Shown here in pieces: positions 51,338-61,204 of a DNA stretch of 64,000 nt (positions are counted from its first letter, which is position 1; each line of letters opens with the position of its first letter). Source of the DNA: JAVBWO01 sp036677375 (GTDB taxonomy: Bacteria; Bacillota; Dehalobacteriia; UBA4068; UBA4997); contig JAVBWO010000012.1 of assembly GCA_036677375.1 (NCBI GenBank), forward strand, positions 62,001 to 126,000. The letters are read 5' to 3'. The position numbers and the translations under genes were made by a program. The notes under the pieces are model-generated. The model was given only the letters and a program-made list of their open reading frames with translations. It searched no databases and was not told the origin of the DNA.

Positions 51338-53166
51338 CACTCCACGTCCTGGCTGTAAACCATTTCATCGTCCAGATAGATCTGTACCTGACCCTTTCCA
51401 TAGAAGGGAACTTCCTGTACCACCACATCGCCGCCGGAATGGGTAGCGTTATATTCTTCATGGCTGCCTTTGGTGTCTACCACGACGATACGGACATTAT
51501 AAGTGGTGCCAGTTTGCGGCAAGCCATAAGTGACACGTGCTTTCTGCGGCAGCGGACCCGGCCCGTCGCTGATGGTCAGATCGATGCTGCTGCCTTCCAT
51601 GATCTTGGTACCTTCCGTGGTACTTTGAGCAATTACGATGTCGGAGACATAATCGTTGCTTTCCTTGCGGGAAGTATCGCCTAGAGATAATTTATATTCC
51701 GCCAGCTTTGCTTTAGCCTGGTCTAAGGTAAGCCCTACCAGCTTTGGCATGGTTACCTCCTGGCCCTTGCTGACTTGTAAGTAGACTGTGGAATTTTTGG
51801 CAACCATATCTCCGTCCACCGGGTTTTGCCGCACCACTTCGCCAGGATCAACCACATCGCTTAAAACTTCTTCGATACTGACCTGGAGCATACGGTTAGA
51901 CAAAAGTACTTCCGCCTCACGGCGGGTCATACCCACCACATTGGGAACCTTTACCTGCTGCGGGCCGTCGCTGACCACCACCCCGATAACCCTGTCTTTT
52001 TTCACGGTTTGCCCGTCGGCAATATCCTGAGAAATGATATAGTTAGCCGGAGTATCCTCATCATAACGGTGCTCCGAGGTAAGGGTCAAGCCAAGGCCCT
52101 GCAATTTTGCCGTGGCCTCTTCCAAGGTCATGCCCACTAAATCAGGAACTTCCACCTCATTGTCCTTTGTGAATTCATTGATCAGGCGATAGCCCATAAA
52201 AGCCGCCGCGATGGCTAAGGCCACCACCACCAGGGTAATCACCGCCATGGGGTTTAATTTGCGTTTAAGAGATTTAACTTTGTGTTCTCCCTCCAGATAT
52301 GCCGCGTCGCCTTCCGGAACAGTTTTGGTCTCCATGCCGCCCCGGGCCAGGTTCATCCGAATCTGCCGCAAACTGTCCGCCATATCTTTGGCCGAAGGAT
52401 AACGCAATTCAGGGTTTTTACGTAAAGCCCGCATGACAATAAAAGAAAGCTCTACTGGAATATCGGGATTTTTTTTATGGGGAGGCACCAAATCGCCGTT
52501 AACGTGAAGCATGGCGATGGATACGGCGCTATCTCCCTGAAAAGCCTGCTCGCCGGTGAGAAGCTCATACAAGACCACCCCGGCGGAATAAATGTCGGAC
52601 CGCTCCGAGAGCGAAGCGCCTGTCACCTGTTCCGGTGAAATATAATGTACGGAACCCACGATGCTCCCGGTATAATTATGTGTAATATCGCCCATGGCCA
52701 CGGCAATGCCGAAATCCGTCACCTTTACCTGGCCGTTGGTATCGATCATGATATTACGAGGCTTGATGTCCCTGTGGATCACATTATGCTCATGGGCGTG
52801 CTGTAAAGCGTCTAAGATCTGGATCTCAATACGCAGCGCCTCATCCATGGTGAGCGGCCCTTTGTCCCGGATGTATTCCTTCAGAGAACAACCGTTGATA
52901 TATTCCATGACCAGATAGTGCATATCTTCTTTAAATACAACATCATAGATACTGACGATATTGGGATGGGACAATGCCGCCACCGCCTGGGCTTCATGAC
53001 GGAAACGGCGGACAAATTCCTCGTCGTTGGCAAACTGATCCTGCAAAATCTTAATCGTGACCATACGGTTTAAAAGAACATCCCGCGCTTTATACACAAT
53101 GGAAGTGCCGCCCTGGCCCAATTTTTCCATAATTTCATAACGTTTATGAAATATTTGACCAATCAT
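51337..53166 (-). CDS. prkC: Serine/threonine protein kinase with three PASTA domains
   Basis: Membrane kinase that senses peptidoglycan fragments or lipid II. Kinase domain about 10-270 with GQGGTSIVYKA, VIHRDIKPRNIM and DFGIA; a basic juxtamembrane part; one membrane helix about 315-335 (AVITLVVVALAIAAAFMGYRL); then three PASTA repeats (VPDLVGMTLEEA, VPNVVGMTRREA, MPKLVGLTLDQA) and a C-terminal tail domain of about 90 residues. 609 residues from the ATG at 53166 after GGCGGAGGTGAAAAG. It forms an operon with prpC upstream (5 nt) and rsgA downstream. PrkC also drives germination in Bacillus. Confidence 0.95.
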   Translation of the reverse strand: MIGQIFHKRYEIMEKLGQGGTSIVYKARDVLLNRMVTIKILQDQFANDEEFVRRFRHEAQAVAALSHPNIVSIYDVVFKEDMHYLVMEYINGCSLKEYIRDKGPLTMDEALRIEIQILDALQHAHEHNVIHRDIKPRNIMIDTNGQVKVTDFGIAVAMGDITHNYTGSIVGSVHYISPEQVTGASLSERSDIYSAGVVLYELLTGEQAFQGDSAVSIAMLHVNGDLVPPHKKNPDIPVELSFIVMRALRKNPELRYPSAKDMADSLRQIRMNLARGGMETKTVPEGDAAYLEGEHKVKSLKRKLNPMAVITLVVVALAIAAAFMGYRLINEFTKDNEVEVPDLVGMTLEEATAKLQGLGLTLTSEHRYDEDTPANYIISQDIADGQTVKKDRVIGVVVSDGPQQVKVPNVVGMTRREAEVLLSNRMLQVSIEEVLSDVVDPGEVVRQNPVDGDMVAKNSTVYLQVSKGQEVTMPKLVGLTLDQAKAKLAEYKLSLGDTSRKESNDYVSDIVIAQSTTEGTKIMEGSSIDLTISDGPGPLPQKARVTYGLPQTGTTYNVRIVVVDTKGSHEEYNATHSGGDVVVQEVPFYGKGQVQIYLDDEMVYSQDVE

Positions 53167-53170
53167 CTTT

Positions 53171-53899
53171 TCACCTCCGCCCTTGCTCCTGCCATACCAA
53201 GACGGCAGAGATATTATCAAGACCACCCCGCGCCAGCGCCAATGCAGTCAGTTGCTGTAAAACATCCTCAGGGTTCTTGGCTACTGCCATGGCCTGCGTG
53301 ATTTCCGTGTGGGATACCGGATTGCTCATGCCGTCGGTACATAGGAGCACACGATCTCCCGGTTTCAAATCAACCGAAAAAATATCCACATCCACCCGGA
53401 CGGATACTCCAAGCGCCCTGGTTATTATATGCCGTTGGGGATGTTCTTTTGCCTGCTCTTCGGTGATTTTACCTTCGCGCACCATTTCACCCACTACGGA
53501 ATGATCTTGGGTCAGAAGTTTCAGTATACCTTTCCTGTAAAGGTAGGCCCGGCTGTCGCCCACATGAGCAATATAGCAGGTTTTACCGGCACACCACAGC
53601 ACCGTAAGAGTCGTTCCCATACCGTTATACTGCAATTCCTCAATGCCTTTTGTATAAATACAGTCATTGGCCCGGTAAAAGCCCGCCCGCAGCATTTCTT
53701 CCGGGCCGGCTTCCCCGTTGCTCTTTTCCAGCAATTCCTGGGCCATGATCTCCACAGCCAAGGCGCTGGCAATTTCGCCGCCATAAGCGCCTCCCATGCC
53801 GTCGGCTACCATAAAAAGCCCCGATTCCGGCTGGCAAAAGACCCTGTCTTCGTTGTTGCTCCGCACCAGGCCCGTTTTGGATATACTTACCCCCTGCAT
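53171..53899 (-). CDS. prpC: PP2C-family protein phosphatase, partner of PrkC
   Basis: Removes phosphate from PrkC targets. 242 residues with the PP2C motifs RSNNEDRVF, MVADGMGGAYGGEIAS, CYIAHVGDSRAYLYR, TQDHS and LLCTDGMSN ... GGLDNISAVLV. The start at 53899 follows CCGGAGGTGCAGC. It is 5 nt upstream of prkC, as expected for the classic pair. Confidence 0.95.
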   Translation of the reverse strand: MQGVSISKTGLVRSNNEDRVFCQPESGLFMVADGMGGAYGGEIASALAVEIMAQELLEKSNGEAGPEEMLRAGFYRANDCIYTKGIEELQYNGMGTTLTVLWCAGKTCYIAHVGDSRAYLYRKGILKLLTQDHSVVGEMVREGKITEEQAKEHPQRHIITRALGVSVRVDVDIFSVDLKPGDRVLLCTDGMSNPVSHTEITQAMAVAKNPEDVLQQLTALALARGGLDNISAVLVWQEQGRR

Positions 53900-54046
53900 G
53901 CTGCACCTCCGGTTTCTATTTCAAACTATGTCGTGATACTGCAACGATTTATTCGATTTCATTTTTGTTTGCTAAAGATAAAACGAATCGTCATCCTTCA
54001 ATCCGTTACACATTATTTTATAAAACCGTTTCATTGACTTTTATTT

Positions 54047-55150
54047 TTACTCACTGTCATGTTGGATGGGATCGGCCGATTCCTGTTTTTCCTGTTTTTG
54101 TGCGTGATATTCCTGGCGTAACTGCCCACAGGCCGCCAGGATATCCCCTCCTCGGGATTCCCGGACACTCACCGGCACGCCATGATTTTCCAAAACTTTG
54201 GCAAATTCCGCAACCTTTTCCTTGCCGGAAGGCAGAAACCCGCTTCCGGGCACCAGATTTGCCGGAATGAGATTGACATGAGACAACGTCCCTTTCAGCA
54301 AATGACCCAGGGCCGCCGCGTCTTCCTTGCGGTCATTGACGCCTTCAAACAAAGCATATTCATAAGTGATACGCCTGCCGGTAACTTTAGCGTAATGGCG
54401 GCAGGCCTGTAAAAGATCCACAATGGGATAAGCGGCATTCACCGGCATGAGTATGTTTCTGACCTCGTCTTTCGCCGCATGCAAGGAAACCGCCAGATTG
54501 ATGGCCAGCTCTTCCTCGGCCAGCTTATAGATCTGAGGCACCAAGCCGCAGGTAGATACCGTGATCCGGCGCTGTCCGATATTCATGCCCTGCGAATTGT
54601 TGAGCAAGCCAATACTTTTTAATACCGCGGGCATATTGGCCAAAGGTTCCCCCATACCCATATAGACCACGTTGCTGATGCCGGTAAACTGATGCCGCCG
54701 GCACCAGGCGTCGGCCAACTGCACCTGCGCTACGATTTCTCCGGCGGTAAGGTTCCGTTTGAAGCCGTCCAAGGCGGTGGCGCAAAAAACGCAACCCATA
54801 CCGCAGCCCACTTGGGTGCTGATACAACAGGTCTGGCGATCCTTAGCTTTATTCCTGGTATAAAGCATGATGACCATTTCGGTGGTATTGCCGTCCTGCC
54901 ACTGCAAAAGCAGCTTGACGGTATCCCTCTTGGCCGAAAGATTTTCCTGCAAAATTTCCGGTGTAGCCAAAACAAAATTGGCCTCCAGCCAATTGATAAT
55001 GTCCTTGGGCAAATTGCTCATGGCGGTAAAGGAGACCGCTCCTTTTTGCTGTATCCACTGGAAGACCTGATTGCCCCGATAAGGTGCGAAACCTGCTTCC
55101 ATCACTTGTTCGATGAGTTCTTTTTGCCCGACACTCCGTAAATCCAGCAT
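54047..55150 (-). CDS. rlmN: Dual-specificity 23S rRNA/tRNA adenine-2 methyltransferase RlmN
   Basis: Radical SAM enzyme that methylates A2503 of 23S rRNA and A37 of some tRNAs. 367 residues. The cluster motif CGMGCVFC is in the TQVGCGMGCVFCATALDGF region, and GMGEPLAN and the second catalytic Cys region ESRGGDILAACGQL are present. The ATG at 55150 follows AAGGAGTAAAGG, 3 nt after rsmB. Confidence 0.96.
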   Translation of the reverse strand: MLDLRSVGQKELIEQVMEAGFAPYRGNQVFQWIQQKGAVSFTAMSNLPKDIINWLEANFVLATPEILQENLSAKRDTVKLLLQWQDGNTTEMVIMLYTRNKAKDRQTCCISTQVGCGMGCVFCATALDGFKRNLTAGEIVAQVQLADAWCRRHQFTGISNVVYMGMGEPLANMPAVLKSIGLLNNSQGMNIGQRRITVSTCGLVPQIYKLAEEELAINLAVSLHAAKDEVRNILMPVNAAYPIVDLLQACRHYAKVTGRRITYEYALFEGVNDRKEDAAALGHLLKGTLSHVNLIPANLVPGSGFLPSGKEKVAEFAKVLENHGVPVSVRESRGGDILAACGQLRQEYHAQKQEKQESADPIQHDSE

Positions 55151-55153
55151 CCT

Positions 55154-56518
55154 TTACTCCTTCCGTTCCAACAAAGCTAAAAAGAATCCGTCGGTTCCGC
55201 TCCGCTGCGGCCATATTTGCCACATGGCGGCTCCCTCCGCCTGCCAAGCCTTAGGCAAAGCCGGCAAAGGAACCAAATGGAACGCCGGGTGATTTTTTAA
55301 GAAAGCCGCAACATTGTCCTGATTCTCCTCATGGGTCAGCGTGCAGGTGGAATAAAGCAATCTGCCGCCTTTTTTGACGTAAGCCGCGGCATTGTCCAGG
55401 ATCTTGCCGCTCAGCAATGCCATCTCACAAATGAGCGCCGGCGATTTCTGCCATCTGGCGTCCGGCCTGCGGCCTAAGACGCCCAAACCTGAGCAGGGCG
55501 CGTCCACCAAAACGGCATCCGCCCAATCCAGAAGCTCACGGTTTAACACTGCGGCGTCTCCTAATGCGGCATGAACAATATGAACCCCCAACCGACGGCA
55601 GTTTTCCTCGATCAGAGCGATTTTATGGGGATAAACATCAAAAGCCCTGATCTCGCCGGAGTCTTCCATCAACTGAGCCAAATAGGTGGTTTTACCTCCC
55701 GGCGCCGCGCATAAGTCCAGCACCTTACCGCCGGGCGGCGGCGCTAAGTTCAAAGCCGCCAGCTGCGAGCTTTCATCCTGCACCAACACTTTGCCTTGCC
55801 GGAAGATCGCCAAAGAGCCGGGAGCGTTTCCCCCTTGCAGGATGACGGCATCCGGCGCCCAAAGTCCCTCTTTCGCTTCTATGCCCAAAGCGGCCAGTTC
55901 CGCCAGAACCTCTCCTTTGGTAATTTGCAGCGTATTGACCCGCAGGGTCAGGGGCGATGTTTCATTGTTTTTTTGGCAAAGGGCCATGGTCTCCTCAGGG
56001 CCCAGCTCCGCGAGCCAGCGCTCCACCAGGAAAACAGGATGGCTTTCCGTTACCGCGATATATTTTACCATATTTTCCGCCGGATCCGGCCAGGAAATGG
56101 TTTCCAGGCTGGCGGCGATTTTTCTCAAAACGCCATTCACCAAACGCACCGTGCCCTCATGGCCATGTTTTTTGGCCAGCTTGACACTTTCATTGACCGC
56201 GGCGGAAGCAGGAATCTTGTCCATATAATAGAGCTGATAAACACCTAAACGCAAAATAAGCAGGATCTTCAATGGCAGTTTGTTCAGCGGTCTTGTGAGA
56301 AACTGCCCGATCATGTGATCCAAAGCCGCTTGCCGGCGCAAAACGCCATAGACCAACTGCGTAATGAGAGCGGCGTCCTGCCGGGTTAAATCATTTGACG
56401 ATAATTCCTTATCCAGCAACAGATTGGCATAAGCGCCGTCATTTGCCACCCGGTATAATAGAGAAAAGGCCAATTCCCTGGAATTGACCTTTTTGATCTG
56501 TTGGGCCGCTTTAGTCAC
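55154..56518 (-). CDS. rsmB: 16S rRNA (cytosine-967 C5) methyltransferase RsmB
   Basis: N-terminal NusB-like domain (SRELAFSLLYRVANDGAYANLLLDKEL) and a SAM-dependent methyltransferase domain with VLDLCAAPGGKTTYLAQLM, VDAPCSGLGVLGRRPD and YSTCTLTHEEN (the two catalytic Cys). I start it at the GTG at 56518, nine bases after AGGTGG and overlapping the stop of the upstream gene; a TTG at 56536 is the alternative. 454 residues. Confidence 0.93.
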   Translation of the reverse strand: MTKAAQQIKKVNSRELAFSLLYRVANDGAYANLLLDKELSSNDLTRQDAALITQLVYGVLRRQAALDHMIGQFLTRPLNKLPLKILLILRLGVYQLYYMDKIPASAAVNESVKLAKKHGHEGTVRLVNGVLRKIAASLETISWPDPAENMVKYIAVTESHPVFLVERWLAELGPEETMALCQKNNETSPLTLRVNTLQITKGEVLAELAALGIEAKEGLWAPDAVILQGGNAPGSLAIFRQGKVLVQDESSQLAALNLAPPPGGKVLDLCAAPGGKTTYLAQLMEDSGEIRAFDVYPHKIALIEENCRRLGVHIVHAALGDAAVLNRELLDWADAVLVDAPCSGLGVLGRRPDARWQKSPALICEMALLSGKILDNAAAYVKKGGRLLYSTCTLTHEENQDNVAAFLKNHPAFHLVPLPALPKAWQAEGAAMWQIWPQRSGTDGFFLALLERKE

Positions 56519-57197
56519 GGCGCGCACCACCTGCAATGAGTAAAAGACGCAGCAAAGTCAAGACAGCGGTTAAAGCTGCGGCCACATAGGTCAGGGCGGC
56601 GGCATTCAATACTTTTTTAGCGCCGGCCAGCTCCTCGTCTTGAAGATAACCGCCGCCTTCCAAGGCTACGATGGCCCGGCTGGAAGCATTGTATTCCAAA
56701 GGCAAAGTCACCAGTTGAAAGACCACCACGGCAACAAAGACCGCAACCCCGGCCATAGCCAGGTTAAAGCTTCCCATAAATAGCCCGACGATCAGAATAA
56801 GCCAGGAAGCATAGTTACCGAACTGCGCCACCGGCGCGATGGCATTTCTAATCTGCATCGGCGCATAATTTTCTTTCTGCTGGATCGCATGGCCTACTTC
56901 GTGAGCCGCCACGCCCAAGGCCGCCAAAGAGCGGCTGTTATAGACCGGCTGGGACAGGCGCAGCACCTTGCTTCTGGGGTCATAATGGTCGGAAAGATTG
57001 CCCTGTACCTGTTCAATGCGAACATCGGACAAGCCGTTGGCATCTAAAATCGCTCTTGCGGTCTGCGCGGCGGTATAACCGGACCGCGAGCCGATTTGGG
57101 AATATTTTTTGAATGCGCTGCTAACCCTGGCTTGCGCCCAGGCGGCAATAATAATCCCTGGGATCAAAATTATGATCGTCCAGTCGTACCAAAACAT
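56511..57197 (-). CDS. Membrane zinc metallopeptidase, YugP family
   Basis: A 228-residue protein with an N-terminal membrane helix, the zinc motif HEVGHAIQQ near residue 110, and further hydrophobic segments (FGNYASWLILIVGLFMGSF, MAGVAVFVAVVVFQLVT, VAAALTAVLTLLRLLLI). Substrates unknown. The ATG at 57197 follows AAGGAGGGAAAAAT. Its place between fmt and rsmB is conserved. Confidence 0.92.
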   Translation of the reverse strand: MFWYDWTIIILIPGIIIAAWAQARVSSAFKKYSQIGSRSGYTAAQTARAILDANGLSDVRIEQVQGNLSDHYDPRSKVLRLSQPVYNSRSLAALGVAAHEVGHAIQQKENYAPMQIRNAIAPVAQFGNYASWLILIVGLFMGSFNLAMAGVAVFVAVVVFQLVTLPLEYNASSRAIVALEGGGYLQDEELAGAKKVLNAAALTYVAAALTAVLTLLRLLLIAGGARRD

Positions 57198-57386
57198 ATT
57201 TTTCCCTCCTTCATGACAAAAAACCAACCGTGGATTCAGAATTTTCACTTCGGTTCATTCTCAACCGTTTTTTCTACATCGCTCTCACGCCGGCACTGGA
57301 TAAACCTATAATACCAGGCGTTTTTAAATTTTTTTAGATCCTAAATGCTCGCCGCATCTATTCTGAAAGCTTGGGATGCGGCATCT

Positions 57387-58316
57387 TTATTCAAAGCATC
57401 CCTCTTGATTTTTGCCCAGTCCCCGGTACCAGTCGACCGCCTGCATCCGGCTTTTGCCAAAGGGCTGCACCGCCTGAAGGAGCAGAGCTCCTTCGCCGCA
57501 GGCTACCCTGACGCCCTCTTTTCCAATACCCAAGACGGTGCCGGGTTGCGCTCCCGCCGCCTCCGCCAAAGGACTGGCCTTCCATATCTTAAAAACTTCG
57601 TCCTGCCATTTTGTATAGGCTCCCGGCCAGGGGGACAGGCCCCGGATCTGACAAGCCAGCACCGCGGCGCTTTTTTGCCAGTCAATTCGTTCATGTTCCC
57701 GCTTTAAAAGAGCGGCATAGGTGGAATCGGCATGATTTTGCGGGATACGGGGTGCTTTGCCCGCCTGAATCAACGCCACGGTTTCCACAATAAGCGCCGC
57801 TCCCAGAGCCGAAAGCTTTTCATAAAGCTTTCCGGTATCGTCCTCTTCTGCAATGGAAAGCGAACGCTGCAGGATTATATCCCCGGTATCCAGATTTTCA
57901 TCCATATACATGGTAGTAATGCCGGTCTCCTTTTCGCCGTTGATCAGCGCCCAATGAATAGGAGCCGCTCCCCGGTAACGGGGCAAAAGCGAAGCATGGA
58001 TGTTCACCGCTCCCAAAGGAGCCAGCTCCAGCAAAGGTTTTTTTAAAATTTGTCCGAAAGCCGCCACCACCAAAAGCTCCGGCTGCCAGGCGGCAATCTC
58101 CTCCAAAACCTCCGGTTCATTGACATTTTCCGGCGTGATGACGGCAAGACCCGCCTTGATGGCCGCCTCTTTCACCGGCGTCTGAGTCAATTGCCCTTTG
58201 CGGCCTTTGGGCCGATCCGGCTGGCTGACCACGCCAGTGATCTCATGTCCCGCCTCGCGCAATGCCAAAAGGGGCGATACGGCAAAATCGGGGCTGCCCA
58301 TATAGACGATACGCAT
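57387..58316 (-). CDS. fmt: Methionyl-tRNA formyltransferase
   Basis: Formylates initiator Met-tRNA using 10-formyltetrahydrofolate. 309 residues with MGSPDFAVSPLLAL at the start and the catalytic loop VNIHASLLPRYRGAAPIHWALINGE. The C-terminal RNA-binding domain is complete. Its ATG follows the def stop codon directly. Confidence 0.96.
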   Translation of the reverse strand: MRIVYMGSPDFAVSPLLALREAGHEITGVVSQPDRPKGRKGQLTQTPVKEAAIKAGLAVITPENVNEPEVLEEIAAWQPELLVVAAFGQILKKPLLELAPLGAVNIHASLLPRYRGAAPIHWALINGEKETGITTMYMDENLDTGDIILQRSLSIAEEDDTGKLYEKLSALGAALIVETVALIQAGKAPRIPQNHADSTYAALLKREHERIDWQKSAAVLACQIRGLSPWPGAYTKWQDEVFKIWKASPLAEAAGAQPGTVLGIGKEGVRVACGEGALLLQAVQPFGKSRMQAVDWYRGLGKNQEGCFE

Positions 58317-58799
58317 CTATTCCTCCTTGGCCAATTCTTCTAATTCGGCCAAACTGACTTCTTTGGTCATTTTATCTACAAACAAGATCCCGTTTAGGTG
58401 ATCGATCTCATGCTGCAAAGCGCGGGCCAGCATCCCTGTACCCTCAATGACAAATTCCCCGCCATTTCTGTTTTGAGCGGTCACCACGACCTTAGCGCCC
58501 CTGGGCACATAGCCGTTTCTGCCTTTGACGCTGAGACAGCCCTCTATTTCCACTTCCCTGCCCTCAGCTTTGATGATCAGCGGATTCACCAGTTCCACCA
58601 GGCCATCGCCCACGTCAATCACCACGACCCTTTTGCTGATACCGATCTGCGGCGCAGCCAGACCGGCGCCGTCTTCTTCGTATAAAGTATCCGCCATATC
58701 ATCAAGCAAGGTGGCAAGCCGTTTGTCAAAACGTTTCACCGTCTGCGCCTGCTGCCTCAAAATATCATCCCCGATTTGCACGATATTATAAATTGCCAT
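58317..58799 (-). CDS. def: Peptide deformylase
   Basis: Removes the formyl group from new proteins. 160 residues with the three motifs GAGLAAPQIG, EGCLSVKG and LQHEIDHLNG, which supply the metal ligands (Cys and two His) and the catalytic Glu. The ATG at 58799 follows AGGAGAAAGACAGG; an in-frame upstream extension (to 58865) lacks a ribosome site. It abuts fmt. Confidence 0.96.
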   Translation of the reverse strand: MAIYNIVQIGDDILRQQAQTVKRFDKRLATLLDDMADTLYEEDGAGLAAPQIGISKRVVVIDVGDGLVELVNPLIIKAEGREVEIEGCLSVKGRNGYVPRGAKVVVTAQNRNGGEFVIEGTGMLARALQHEIDHLNGILFVDKMTKEVSLAELEELAKEE

Positions 58800-58872
58800 C
58801 CTGTCTTTCTCCTTTGCATGTTCTTTTACATGTTCTTTGTTTTCTATCGCTTTATTATAACACATTTTCTCT

Positions 58873-61077
58873 TTACATCATACTCATAGGTTCCACATCA
58901 ATATGAATTTGTATGTCTTTGGCCCAACGGCTTTTTTTCCTGGCCATTGCCAGGCCTTCGGCCAGCGCTTGGCGCAGGATGGCAAGATCTTTGCCTCTGA
59001 GCATCAGATGAAAACGGTAACGGTCCTGCACTTTGCTGTAGGGAGCCGGCGCCGGCCCCGCTAAAACCACCTGTTCCGGCAGGCTTTCTTTTAGATAACC
59101 GGCAACATCGCAAGCGGCGGCTTTGGCTTGATTCTCATTACCGCTTTGCACCACCAGGCGGATGATATGGCTAAAAGGAGGATACTGAAAGGCTTCTCTC
59201 CTTTTGATCTCTTGTTGATAAAAAAGAGCGTAATCCTGAGCGGCGGCGGCCTCTATGGCATCCTGCTCCGGCCGGTAAGTCTGGATGATGACCTTACCCT
59301 GACCTTTCCTGCCCGCTCTTCCCGCTACCTGGGTCAAAAGCTGGAAGGTCCGCTCACCGGCAGTCATTTCCGGCAGGTTCAAAGAAGTATCAGCCGCGAT
59401 GACGCCCACCAAGGCCACCTGGGGAAAATCCAGCCCCTTGGCCACCATCTGGGTGCCCACCAAAATATCGATCCGCTCTTCCTTCATTTGACGATAAACT
59501 TTTTCATAGGTTCCCCTGTCCTCGATGCTGTCCCTGTCCAGCCGGGCGATCCTGGCTTCCGGGAACAGCTTTGCCGTCTCTTCCGCCACCTTCTGGGTAC
59601 CAGTACCGAAATGGCGGATGGCGCTGCCGCCGCAATTGGGACAAAGTATGGGCGGCGCTTGCACATAGCCGCAGGAATGGCATTTCAGCTGATTGCTTTT
59701 CTGGTGATAGGCCAAAGCCAAACTGCAATGGGGACATTCTACCACATAACCGCAATGGCGGCAAGAAACAAAAGTGGCAAACCCCCGGCGGTTCAAAAAT
59801 AAAACGGCCTGTTTTTTGTTTTTCAAAGTCTCCCCCAGCGCTTGCTGCAAGGCATAACTGAAAATGGAACGGTTGCCGTTTTGCAGTTCCTGGCGCATAT
59901 CCACCACTTCCACCGCCGCCAAAGGCAACCCTCCGATTCTGGAAGGCAAAAAAACCAGGCGGTAAGCGCCGTTTTGGGCCCGATAATAGCTTTCCAACGC
60001 CGGTGTGGCGCTCCCCATGAGAAGTTGGGCCCCTGTCAGGCGGCAACGTTCTTTGGCCGTTTCCCTGGCGTGGAAACGGGGGCTTTGCTCCTGTTTATAA
60101 CTTTGCTCATGCTCTTCGTCCATAATAATGAGTCCCAGGCGGTTTAAAGGGGCAAATACGGCAGAACGCGCGCCTACTACCACATCGTATTTGCCCTGCG
60201 CCACCAAAAGCCAGGTCTGCCGCCTTTCGCTGTCCAAAAGACCTGAATGCAGAACTGCCAAAGGCTTGCCCAGACGCCCTGCGAGCATATCGATCATCTG
60301 TGGCGTCAAGGAGATTTCCGGCACCAAAAACAGCACCTGTCTCCCCGCGGCCAGCACTTCTTTGGCCCTTTGCACATAAACCTCGGTCTTGCCGCTGCCG
60401 GTGACGCCGAAAAGCAGGACGGGCCGGTTTTGGCCTTGCGCTTCTTCCCTGACGGCGGCAAGAGCGCTTTGCTGCTCTTTGGTCAACTGCCTGTCCAAAG
60501 GTAGCAGTGCCGCTTCTTTTTCAATGTTCCAGACGGCTTTTTCTTCGATGCGAATGAGATTTTTTTTCGTCATGGCGCGGAGAATCGCGCGGTCTGCCAC
60601 CGCCGTTACATCCTCTAAAAGAGCGCCGTTATGTTGGCCCAAATATGCCAAAACCGCTTTTTGCTGCCTGGCCCGTCCGGAAACCCGGTCAGGTTCTTGC
60701 AAGTAAACATATTTTTTCAGGATCTGACGGGGCAGCCGGCCGGAATTCATGCCCGCTGGGAGCATCGCCTGAAAGGCCGTAGCTTTGGGACAAAGATAAT
60801 AATCGGCCAGCCATTCCCCCAAAGCCAGAAGCTCCGAAGAAAACAAGGGCGCGGTCCCCGTCATTTCCAGGATATCCTTGACTTTATCCGGCGAAACCTC
60901 CGGCGTTTCCGCCAGCTCTACTACGATGCCGTCTAAAATCTCATGCTGAAAAGGAACCCGGACGATACAGCCGGGGCTGAGGAATCCCTGCATGGCTTGG
61001 GGGATATGATAATGAAAGATCCTGTCCACCGCCTGAACCCTGCGGTTGATGATGACGGCTGCGTATGCCTTTTCCAA
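58873..61077 (-). CDS. priA: Primosomal protein N', replication restart helicase
   Basis: 734-residue 3'-5' DNA helicase. Walker A GVTGSGKTEVY, Walker B DEEH, and an eight-cysteine zinc region (CRHCGYVVECPHCSL ... CHSCGY ... CPNCGG). DNA-binding N-terminal domain present (VDRIFHYHIP). Start is TTG at 61077 after AAGGGGGACAATAGG. It heads the priA-def-fmt-yugP-rsmB-rlmN-prpC-prkC block. Confidence 0.96.
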   Translation of the reverse strand: MEKAYAAVIINRRVQAVDRIFHYHIPQAMQGFLSPGCIVRVPFQHEILDGIVVELAETPEVSPDKVKDILEMTGTAPLFSSELLALGEWLADYYLCPKATAFQAMLPAGMNSGRLPRQILKKYVYLQEPDRVSGRARQQKAVLAYLGQHNGALLEDVTAVADRAILRAMTKKNLIRIEEKAVWNIEKEAALLPLDRQLTKEQQSALAAVREEAQGQNRPVLLFGVTGSGKTEVYVQRAKEVLAAGRQVLFLVPEISLTPQMIDMLAGRLGKPLAVLHSGLLDSERRQTWLLVAQGKYDVVVGARSAVFAPLNRLGLIIMDEEHEQSYKQEQSPRFHARETAKERCRLTGAQLLMGSATPALESYYRAQNGAYRLVFLPSRIGGLPLAAVEVVDMRQELQNGNRSIFSYALQQALGETLKNKKQAVLFLNRRGFATFVSCRHCGYVVECPHCSLALAYHQKSNQLKCHSCGYVQAPPILCPNCGGSAIRHFGTGTQKVAEETAKLFPEARIARLDRDSIEDRGTYEKVYRQMKEERIDILVGTQMVAKGLDFPQVALVGVIAADTSLNLPEMTAGERTFQLLTQVAGRAGRKGQGKVIIQTYRPEQDAIEAAAAQDYALFYQQEIKRREAFQYPPFSHIIRLVVQSGNENQAKAAACDVAGYLKESLPEQVVLAGPAPAPYSKVQDRYRFHLMLRGKDLAILRQALAEGLAMARKKSRWAKDIQIHIDVEPMSMM

Positions 61078-61161
61078 CCTATTGTCCCCCTTTTCATATT
61101 ATTACTCATTATAACAAATAATTCTCTTTTTGCCATCTTCTTGACCAAAATAACATAAAAA

Positions 61162-61190
61162 AGCCGGAGCAGTCGCTCCGGCTCAGTCAT
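61162..61190 (-). terminator. Terminator of the spoVA operon
   Basis: AGCCGGAGC (61162-61170) pairs with GCTCCGGCT (61175-61183). On the minus strand the stem is followed by TTTTTTATG. It lies about 15 bp after the spoVAE stop and before priA. Confidence 0.85.
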
Positions 61191-61204
61191 TGTTTCTGAA
61201 AATT

